The notes beneath the pieces are model-generated. The model was not told the origin of the DNA. It saw nothing but the letters and a program-made list of their open reading frames with translations, and made no database searches. From positions 1-7,224 of the forward strand of contig PKCT01000050.1 in assembly GCA_002862325.1 (NCBI GenBank): DNA of 7,224 nucleotides. The letters run 5' to 3'. Origin of the DNA: Phycisphaerae bacterium (GTDB lineage: Bacteria > Planctomycetota > Phycisphaerae > Phycisphaerales > SM1A02). Shown here piece by piece: positions 1-7,224 of the stretch. Each line of letters opens with the position of its first letter. The stretch's first letter is position 1. Made by a program: the position numbers and the translations under genes.

Positions 1-305
1 AGCAGTCGGGCGCAGAAGCCGTGAAAGGTCGCGACCGTGAGCCCGCGGCGGCCCGGAAGATCCGAGGGAAGAAGTCGATCGACGCGCTCGCGCATCTCGC
101 CGGCGGCCTTGTTGGTGAAGGTCACCGCGAGAATCTGCCACGCCGGAACGCCAAGCGACACGAGGTACGCGATTCGACGGGTGATGACGCGGGTCTTCCC
201 CGAACCTGGTCCGGCGAGCACCAGCATCGGTCCGTCGACGTGCGTCGTCGCCGCGCGTTGGGCGTCGGTCAGATCGGCGAGCAGCACGTCTTGATCGAGG
301 GTCAT
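1..305 (-). CDS. uvrD: UvrD/PcrA-type superfamily 1 DNA helicase, N-terminal fragment
   Basis: Read on the minus strand from an ATG at 305-303, this gives 101 complete codons before the window edge, so about 600 or more residues are missing if it has normal family length. Visible motifs are a Q-motif-like LTDAQRAA (residues 12-19), a Walker A loop AGPGSGKT (31-38) followed by TRVITRRIAYLV, motif Ia AVTFTNKAAGEMRERV (60-75), and motif Ib-like TFHGFCARL (93-101). The family translocates 3'-5' on single-stranded DNA using ATP, in nucleotide excision and mismatch repair or in clearing replication obstacles. One oddity is TFHG where TFHS is the common form. No strong Shine-Dalgarno sequence precedes the ATG. 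The gene diverges from dcd across a 1.1-kb gap. UvrD, PcrA and Rep cannot be told apart from this fragment; the superfamily call is firm and the gene symbol is a best guess. Confidence 0.9.
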   Translation of the reverse strand, partial: MTLDQDVLLADLTDAQRAATTHVDGPMLVLAGPGSGKTRVITRRIAYLVSLGVPAWQILAVTFTNKAAGEMRERVDRLLPSDLPGRRGLTVATFHGFCARL

Positions 306-375
306 ATACCGAGTCTACGAGGCCGTCTCGAGGGCTGGATCGGGCCCGCCGGCGTTGCCAGCACGAATCGACAGA

Positions 376-571
376 CTTTCCACAATCACGGGTAGAACGA
401 CACGCTGCGACCGGCTTTCCACACCCAGATGCTGTGCTGGACAGAACCTGCGGTTTCGGTACGATCGCATTCCTCGAAGAATTGAATATCTTGTGAAAGA
501 AGGACGAAATATGGTGGTTTTCCACTTGCCACCACAAGATGTAGTGGCCAAGATGCTTGAGTTGTGGAAGA
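376..571. other. Cluster of four DnaA-box-like 9-mers, candidate replication origin element
   Basis: Four sites share a TTCCAC core: CTTTCCACA at 376-384, CTTTCCACA at 415-423, TTTTCCACT at 518-526, and TCTTCCACA on the minus strand at 563-571. Each matches the E. coli DnaA box consensus TTATCCACA at 7 of 9 positions, all carrying T at position 3. They flank an AT-richer stretch (about 465-520) that could serve as an unwinding element. Both flanking genes are transcribed away from the block, as is common near an origin. Against this, no dnaA, dnaN or other usual origin-neighbour gene is in the window, and none of the sites is a perfect consensus box. Alternative explanations are chance or a binding site for another regulator. 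Confidence 0.25.
488..540. repeat. Nested inverted repeat in AT-richer intergenic block
   Basis: The outer arms ATCTTGTG (488-495) and CACAAGAT (533-540) are perfect 8-base complements. Inside them TGGTGG (512-517) pairs with CCACCA (529-534), which overlaps the right outer arm by two bases, so the two pairings compete. A third option is GTGG-TTTT-CCAC (514-525). The block contains one DnaA-box-like site. It could be a protein-binding palindrome or a switchable hairpin; function is unknown. Confidence 0.4.
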
Positions 572-624
572 CTGGTCGTTTACGGCCACGAACCTCCCCG
601 ACCTGCGAAGATTCCGAGGGGAGT

Positions 625-893
625 GAAGGTTCTCGGACCTTCGTGCTGGATTTCCAGCCTGGCTGGATCTCCACGTAGACATCCCCACCCTGCGGGATTC
701 GAGGCGCGAATCGCAGGTGTGAGGAGGCGGATTCGAGAGGCGTGGCTTCGGCCGGCCTGGAGAGGCCAGCAAGTGCTGGCGAAGAAGAAAGGTGCGGTGG
801 CCGGCCGAGCCGGCACCGAGTGAGAGTGAGTCCCGCGTCCCAGATCGTTCCCAGGACGCATCCACGGAGATTTCGAGCCCGACCGCGAGTCGG
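625..893. other. Run of seven GC-rich stem-loops, possible structured RNA
   Basis: Successive stems read on the plus strand are: GAAGGT/ACCTTC (625-630/637-642); GCTGG/CCAGC with a four-base loop (645-649/654-658); a long stem at 686-719 with arms CACC-TGC and GATTCG pairing to CGAATC and GCAGGTG, with a bulged C and a bulged GG; GCCAGC/GCTGGC (765-770/775-780), which can sit inside CTTCG/CGAAG (746-750/780-784), the shared base 780 making these partly exclusive; GGTGC/GCACC plus CGGC/GCCG (791-817); GCGTCC/GGACGC (835-840/854-859); and CCGAC/GTCGG (879-883/889-893). The stems are close together and mostly short-looped, which fits a folded RNA, but GC-rich DNA makes short stems easily by chance. 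No known RNA family was recognised and the transcribed strand cannot be decided. Confidence 0.25.
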
Positions 894-987
894 CGAGACC
901 AATCGACACGTCGTTGCGTCGATGACGTCCCGTCCCCCGCCACCGCGGCCCACGCCTCCCGACCGACTCCCATCTCACGAGCACCCG

Positions 988-1045
988 GACGCCGTCCGCG
1001 GCGTCGGCCTGACCGGGGATTGGTCGCCACGGCCTTGTGTGGCGA
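988..1045. repeat. Two further perfect hairpins in the intergenic region
   Basis: GACGCC (988-993) pairs with GGCGTC (1000-1005) around a six-base loop. TCGCCAC (1024-1030) pairs with GTGGCGA (1039-1045) around an eight-base loop. Neither is followed by a T run on either strand, so they are not typical intrinsic terminators. They may extend the structured block upstream of them or be chance stems in GC-rich sequence. Confidence 0.35.
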
Positions 1046-1152
1046 GTCAGTGGATCGTGAAGCAGCGACGCAGGTTCCTGGGTCGGCTCTTGGAAGGCAG
1101 GGTGCACGGTTGAACGACCCGAGGCAACAGGGAATTGACGCAGGCATCGGCC

Positions 1153-1350
1153 ATGATGAACGAGAAGGATTCCAAGCGACGCGGTCCGACCGTACCGCCC
1201 AAGAAACGACTGTCACGGGACCGCAAAAATCGCGGGCCGCGGCAGGAGATGCCACAACCCACGCTACCGCTCGGACGTAATGAAATCGGGGGCATCGATC
1301 GACCCGATCGATGCGCATCCCCGCCACCCTGCAGACAACGTGACAAGTAG
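1153..1350 (+). CDS. Possible small basic hypothetical protein (65 aa), doubtful
   Basis: An ATG-ATG pair at 1153-1158 opens a frame of 65 codons ending at TAG 1348-1350; an upstream in-frame ATG at 1135 would make it 71 residues. The product is hydrophilic and very basic in its first half (KRRGPTVPPKKRLSRDRK), with Pro and two Cys late. It has no recognisable domain, signal peptide or membrane segment. No good Shine-Dalgarno sequence precedes either start. The first 20 codons look plausible for this genome, but the second half uses rarer codons (CTA, AGA, CGT) and contains the perfect palindrome at 1292-1314. It ends 38 bases before dcd. It may equally be a chance frame. Confidence 0.2.
   Translation: MMNEKDSKRRGPTVPPKKRLSRDRKNRGPRQEMPQPTLPLGRNEIGGIDRPDRCASPPPCRQRDK
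1292..1314. promoter_or_regulatory. Perfect 10-bp inverted repeat upstream of dcd, possible operator or leader hairpin
   Basis: GCATCGATCG (1292-1301) and CGATCGATGC (1305-1314) are perfect reverse complements separated by only ACC. The end lies 74 bases before the dcd ATG. As DNA it resembles a dimeric regulator site; as RNA it would form a stable 10-bp hairpin. There is no T run after it, so it is not a standard terminator. It does not resemble an NrdR box (consensus close to acaCwAtATaTwGtgt), the usual repressor site for ribonucleotide reductase genes. Confidence 0.4.
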
Positions 1351-1379
1351 ACAATTCGACTCGCTTCCCCATCTAAGGT
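1348..1379 (+). promoter_or_regulatory. Weak sigma70-like promoter and ribosome binding site before dcd
   Basis: TAGACA (1348-1353) matches TTGACA at 5 of 6 positions. TCTAAG, 18 bases further on (1372-1377), matches TATAAT at only 4 of 6. Transcription would start within a few bases of the dcd ATG, which would make the leader very short. The same bases hold a possible Shine-Dalgarno sequence TAAGGT (1374-1379), nine bases before the ATG, and the two readings conflict. The true promoter may lie further upstream. Confidence 0.2.
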
Positions 1380-1388
1380 TGATCAGAC

Positions 1389-1970
1389 ATGCCGGTACTT
1401 TGCGACACTCAAATCCGTGAACTCGTGGGCATCGAGCCCTTCGAGGCCGCGGAACGTCGTCCCGACACGATCTCCTACGGCGTCTCGAGCTACGGCTACG
1501 ACGTCCGGGTGGGAACGCGATTCAAGATCTTCACCAACGCCCCATCCGGCGGGACCGCGATCGTCGACCCGAAGGCCTTCTCCCCCGACCTCTTCCTGGA
1601 GATCGACACGAAGGCCCTCGGCCAGGACCACATCGTCATCCCCCCGAACTCCTTCGCCTTGGCCGAAACGGTCGAGACGATGTCGATTCCCCGCGACACG
1701 CTCGTGATCTGCGTGGGGAAGAGTACCTACGCCCGCTGCGGGCTCATCGTGAACGTGACCCCACTCGAACCGGAATGGCGAGGCAAGGTCACGCTCGAAA
1801 TCAGCAATACCACACCTCTTCCCGCCAAGGTCTATGCGGAGGAGGGCATCGCTCAGATGGTGTTCCTCAAGGCGGATCGCATCTGCCAGACGAGTTACGC
1901 CGACAAGGGCGGCAAATACCAGGATCAGGACGGACTCACGCTTCCCCGCGTCGACGGCACGGGTTTCTGA
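1389..1970 (+). CDS. dcd: dCTP deaminase
   Basis: The 193-residue product, equal in length to E. coli Dcd, hydrolyses dCTP to dUTP and ammonia in the cytoplasm; dUTPase and thymidylate synthase then lead to dTTP. The block KSTYARCGLIVNVTPLEPEW (residues 111-130) is the family active-site segment, and Glu137 in TLEIS corresponds to the catalytic Glu of E. coli Dcd (Glu138). The N-terminal SYGVSSYGYDVRV (29-41) and the C-terminal SYADKGGKYQDQDGLTLP (169-186) are also typical. From memory, the overall wording is closer to the alphaproteobacterial/Rickettsia type than to E. coli. The ATG at 1389 gives the expected N-terminus (MPVLCDTQIREL). It is 80 bases upstream of nrdJ on the same strand, so co-transcription is likely. 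Whether it is monofunctional or also hydrolyses dUTP cannot be told from sequence alone. Confidence 0.96.
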   Translation: MPVLCDTQIRELVGIEPFEAAERRPDTISYGVSSYGYDVRVGTRFKIFTNAPSGGTAIVDPKAFSPDLFLEIDTKALGQDHIVIPPNSFALAETVETMSIPRDTLVICVGKSTYARCGLIVNVTPLEPEWRGKVTLEISNTTPLPAKVYAEEGIAQMVFLKADRICQTSYADKGGKYQDQDGLTLPRVDGTGF

Positions 1971-2036
1971 CCGATCAGAAGCCCGGTCGCCGGCCCCGCG
2001 GGTGCGCCTGTGTCATTGACGACAACAACGGTCACT

Positions 2037-2042
2037 GAAGGA
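2037..2042 (+). promoter_or_regulatory. Ribosome binding site of nrdJ
   Basis: GAAGGA lies eight bases before the ATG at 2051, a normal Shine-Dalgarno spacing. This supports that start over later in-frame ATGs. No terminator or clear promoter is visible in the 80 bases after dcd, which fits a dcd-nrdJ operon. Confidence 0.7.
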
Positions 2043-2050
2043 CAGCCTCC

Positions 2051-5623
<3,573 letters not shown>

Positions 5624-5637
5624 CCCAAGGCGAACCA

Positions 5638-5679
5638 GGCCGGTCGCTGGGCATCTCTCCGACATCGCCCAGTCCGGCC
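5638..5679 (+). repeat. Bipartite hairpin just after the nrdJ stop codon
   Basis: GGCCGG (5638-5643) pairs with CCGGCC (5674-5679), and CTGGGC (5647-5652) pairs with GCCCAG (5667-5672), separated by a small 3-by-1 internal loop and closed by a 14-base loop. This makes 12 GC-rich pairs starting 15 bases after the stop. No T run follows, so it is more likely an mRNA 3'-end stabiliser or processing stop than an intrinsic terminator. Confidence 0.45.
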
Positions 5680-5867
5680 CCGCGGCGGAAGCGGCTTTCG
5701 GTTCAGGTTCGAGACGGTCGACGAGTGGACGGACCCTCTCGCACTGGTCGGTTACGCAGGGAACACGCGGATCCGACTCCCCTCAGTCTCCGTAGGGGTG
5801 GCCTTCTCCTGGATTCCGTTTCCGTCGCTTCTCTCTCAAGGGACGCGCAACGCGTCTCATCCCCTCG

Positions 5868-5905
5868 CCCCCGTCACGGTGCCCACCACCGCGACGGGGG
5901 TCTTT
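5868..5905 (+). terminator. Intrinsic terminator of the dcd-nrdJ transcript
   Basis: CCCCCGTC (5868-5875) pairs with GACGGGGG (5893-5900). Inside, CGGTG (5877-5881) pairs with CACCG (5887-5891), with one A-C mismatch between the two parts and a five-base loop. The 13-pair stem is followed at once by TCTTT. The T tract is short, but the stem is very strong. It lies about 245 bases after the nrdJ stop and 52 bases before the next GTG, so it separates the two transcription units. Confidence 0.7.
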
Positions 5906-5944
5906 CAGGGGGCGTGGAATGTTGCGATCTCATCGACTTCAGAC

Positions 5945-5949
5945 GAGGA
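5945..5949 (+). promoter_or_regulatory. Ribosome binding site deciding the GTG start of the DUF1684 gene
   Basis: GAGGA lies seven bases before GTG 5957-5959. This start places a hydrophobic signal segment and a Cys at the right position for a lipoprotein. The alternative ATG at 5798 would put the terminator hairpin inside the gene and adds 53 residues without family resemblance. Confidence 0.6.
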
Positions 5950-5956
5950 TGAGGGC

Positions 5957-6889
5957 GTGGCCGATCTTCTGCCCAGCATCGCCAGTACGTGTGCTCTTCT
6001 CGTCATCGGCGGCTGCGGCCCGCCACCCTCCAGCGACATGACCAACCCCCAATCGAACCTCCCATCCAACCACGCAGACTGGATCGATCGACGCGAGCGG
6101 ACCCTGGCCGCCCCCGACGGATGGCTCACGCTCGTCGGCCTCGTGTGGCTGGAACCGGGAGGCGCCACGATCGGCACCGCCCCAGCCCCGAATGAACGGG
6201 CCATCGTGCTCGCGGGCGCCGACGCGCCCCACGCCGGTCGCTTCGACCTCGATGGCGGGACGGTCCGATTCACGCCTGCCGCGGACGGGATCGCCAGCCT
6301 GGATGGTCGTCCGCTCGATGCCGGACGATCGGTGGTGTTGGCCGACGACCGAATCGGTGCCGGTCCCGTCCTTCGAGTCGGGCGACTCCTGGTGACGCAC
6401 ATCCATCGCCACGATCGGGCCGCGCTGCGGATCAAGGACCCGGAATCTCCGACGCGAACCGGGTTCAAGGGCGTTCCGAGGTTCGACCACGACCCCGCCT
6501 GGATCCTGGAGGGGCGATTCGAGGCGGGGAAGCTCGATGCGACGATGCCGATTCGGCTCGTGAGCGACCACCTCGAGGACCATCGAGTCGCAGGCACGGT
6601 CCGATTCGAGCTCGATGGTGCATCGCATGCCCTTCTGGTCGAACCGGCCGGCGAGGGCTACTTCCTCGTGTTCGGCGACCGCACCAACGGCTTGGACACC
6701 TACGGTGGCGGCCGCTTCCTTTCGATACCGCCCGCCGATGCCGACGGCATCGTCCAGCTCGACTTCAATCGCGCGACGACGCCGCCATGCTCGTTCACCC
6801 CCTTCGCCACCTGCCCCACCCCGCCCGATGGAAATCGACTGCCGGTGGAGATTCTCGCGGGTGAGAAACGCCCGGAGCCTTCGCCATGA
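5957..6889 (+). CDS. DUF1684 family predicted lipoprotein
   Basis: With the GTG start the product is 310 residues. It begins with a short hydrophobic segment, ASTCALLVIGGC (9-20), that looks like a lipoprotein signal with Cys20 as the lipidated residue; the lipobox (I-G-G-C) is slightly atypical and few basic residues precede it. The mature part carries DUF1684 (PF07920) hallmarks. Near the start are WIDRRERTLAAPDGWLTLVG and VWLEPGG (about 41-67), in the middle TGFKGVPRFDHDPAWILEGRF, and at the end QLDFNRATTPPCSFTPFATC followed by PTPP.GNRLPVEILAGEK. The family has no established biochemical function known to me. It probably sits on the periplasmic side of a membrane. Its stop overlaps the start of the next lipoprotein gene (ATGA), so the two are probably translationally coupled. 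The strong terminator upstream suggests its own promoter, not identified. Confidence 0.88.
   Translation: MADLLPSIASTCALLVIGGCGPPPSSDMTNPQSNLPSNHADWIDRRERTLAAPDGWLTLVGLVWLEPGGATIGTAPAPNERAIVLAGADAPHAGRFDLDGGTVRFTPAADGIASLDGRPLDAGRSVVLADDRIGAGPVLRVGRLLVTHIHRHDRAALRIKDPESPTRTGFKGVPRFDHDPAWILEGRFEAGKLDATMPIRLVSDHLEDHRVAGTVRFELDGASHALLVEPAGEGYFLVFGDRTNGLDTYGGGRFLSIPPADADGIVQLDFNRATTPPCSFTPFATCPTPPDGNRLPVEILAGEKRPEPSP
6874..6877 (+). promoter_or_regulatory. Ribosome binding site of the Dabb-like gene
   Basis: GGAG lies eight bases before ATG 6886, inside the end of the DUF1684 gene. Together with the ATGA overlap it supports translation from this ATG and coupling of the two genes. Confidence 0.5.
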
Positions 6890-7224
6890 ACCCCGTCTCG
6901 GCCGCACCTCGTCGACGCCTTCATCACGGCCTGCTGATGTGCGTGGCCCTCGCCGTCACCGCCAGCTTCGGTTGCGAGAGCGATCCGGCGACGAGAAAGA
7001 GCGAGGACCAGGCACTCTTGCAGCACGTCGTGCTCATATCCCTCCAGGATCCCGCGGATGCCGCCGCCCTCGAACTCGACTGTACGCGTCTTCTCCCGCC
7101 GATCGAGAGTGTCCGGTCGTGGTGGATCGGAACCCCGGTCGACACCGGCCGGGCCGCGGTGGACGGGCCGCGCCGGGTCCGCGCTCGTCTTCCTCGGCGA
7201 CTACGTCGACAAGGGCGTCCATTC
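6886..7224 (+). CDS. Dabb (stress-responsive A/B barrel)-like predicted lipoprotein, 3' partial and probably frame-disrupted
   Basis: From ATG 6886 the frame stays open for 113 codons to the window edge. Residues 10-30 (basic RRRLHHG, then LLMCVALAVTASFGC) form a lipoprotein-type signal with Cys30. After a polar linker, LQHVVLISLQDPADAAALEL followed by DCTRLLPPIESVRSWW and GTPVDTGRAAVDG (about 46-94) resembles the N-terminal half of small Dabb dimeric barrel proteins, in which I would expect a segment like DYDVALVV next. Instead the frame turns into Arg-rich text (PRRVRARLPRRLRRQGR). The next frame (+1) reads SALVFLGDYVDKGVH from 7178. A one-base error or true frameshift at about 7162-7178 is therefore likely, or a join to a different gene, since GDYVDKG also resembles a metallophosphatase motif. 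The family call rests on memory of Dabb sequences and is moderate. Confidence 0.6.
   Translation, partial: MNPVSAAPRRRLHHGLLMCVALAVTASFGCESDPATRKSEDQALLQHVVLISLQDPADAAALELDCTRLLPPIESVRSWWIGTPVDTGRAAVDGPRRVRARLPRRLRRQGRPF

Larger units (their letters stand above)
306..1388. other. 1.1-kb divergent intergenic region without a convincing gene
   Basis: This region lies between the divergent helicase and dcd genes. Open frames exist on both strands, but their translations are rich in Arg, Ser, Cys and Trp, show no recognisable domain and overlap one another, as expected of random GC-rich DNA. About 370-575 is AT-richer than its surroundings and carries DnaA-box-like sites and a nested inverted repeat. 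About 620-1045 is dense in GC-rich stem-loops. The last 100 bases hold a perfect inverted repeat and a possible dcd promoter. I found no tRNA, RNase P RNA, tmRNA or cobalamin-riboswitch signature by eye on either strand. The length is unusual beside the compact spacing of the other genes. Confidence 0.7.
5624..5956 (+). other. Non-coding nrdJ 3' region
   Basis: No convincing gene lies between the nrdJ stop and the GTG of the DUF1684 gene. The region contains a bipartite hairpin (5638-5679), an 8-bp hairpin at 5840-5858 (GACGCG/CGCGTC extended by a G-T and a G-C pair), and the terminator at 5868-5905. A frame from ATG 5798 is open through this region into the downstream gene but would translate the terminator. 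No clear promoter for the downstream gene was found in 5906-5956. Confidence 0.6.

Noticed and set aside
695..740. Short direct repeat GGATTCGAG (about 695-703 and again near 730-738)
   Set aside because: Only two copies of nine bases with slightly different continuations; this is compatible with chance and does not form an array.
686..820. tmRNA, tRNA or RNase P RNA suggested by GATTCGA-like text and close stems
   Set aside because: The T-arm-like sequence has no matching acceptor, anticodon arm or CCA end, and the conserved RNase P and tmRNA core sequences are missing on both strands.
386..1372. A 328-codon open frame on the minus strand in the intergenic region
   Set aside because: The translation is rich in Arg, Ser, Cys and Trp, without hydrophobic periodicity or any family motif, and crosses many hairpins. 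It overlaps other equally poor frames, as expected for random GC-rich DNA.
306..1388. Cobalamin riboswitch or NrdR boxes controlling the B12-dependent reductase
   Set aside because: I looked for the B12-box pattern and for paired NrdR-type palindromes on both strands and saw none. A covariance-model search would be decisive.
5798..5956. ATG 5798 as the start of the DUF1684 gene
   Set aside because: The extra 53 codons run through a strong terminator, lack family resemblance and would bury the lipoprotein signal. GTG 5957 has a well-spaced GAGGA.
5939..6907. A 322-codon open frame on the minus strand opposite the DUF1684 gene
   Set aside because: The sense frame carries clear DUF1684 motifs, and the antisense translation has no recognisable domain.

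Overview
The window looks like a chromosomal segment of a high-GC bacterium. The gene content and protein style (long TSCPD-type class II ribonucleotide reductase, a DUF1684 lipoprotein and a Dabb-like lipoprotein) suggest a planctomycete, perhaps Phycisphaerae-like. That assignment is an inference from family resemblance and was not tested by a search. No insertion sequence, phage gene, CRISPR array, tRNA or rRNA is visible.

Layout from left to right. Bases 1-305, minus strand, hold the N-terminal 101 codons of a UvrD/PcrA-type helicase that runs off the left edge. Bases 306-1388 are a long intergenic region of about 1.1 kb between divergent genes. It has an AT-richer block with four DnaA-box-like 9-mers (376-571), then a run of GC-rich hairpins (625-1045), one weak small ORF (1153-1350), and a perfect 10-bp inverted repeat 74 bases before the next gene. 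Bases 1389-1970 encode dCTP deaminase (dcd). After an 80-base gap with a good ribosome binding site comes a 1190-residue adenosylcobalamin-dependent ribonucleotide reductase (nrdJ, 2051-5623). Downstream, 5624-5956 is non-coding: a bipartite hairpin just after the nrdJ stop and a strong intrinsic terminator at 5868-5905. Then come two overlapping predicted lipoprotein genes: a DUF1684 protein (5957-6889, GTG start) and a Dabb-like protein (6886 to the right edge), joined by an ATGA stop/start overlap. The reading frame of the last gene appears to break near 7162-7178.

How the genes fit together. Dcd and NrdJ form a plausible two-gene deoxynucleotide supply operon. NrdJ reduces ribonucleotides to deoxyribonucleotides with B12 and without oxygen. 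Dcd deaminates dCTP to dUTP, which feeds dTTP synthesis. The operon ends at the 5868-5905 terminator. The downstream lipoprotein pair is a separate unit of unknown cell-envelope function.

The best candidates for something undescribed are the 1.1-kb intergenic region (possible replication origin or structured RNA) and the frame break near the right edge, which could be a real frameshift, a sequencing error or a chimeric join. I see no convincing new multi-gene system.
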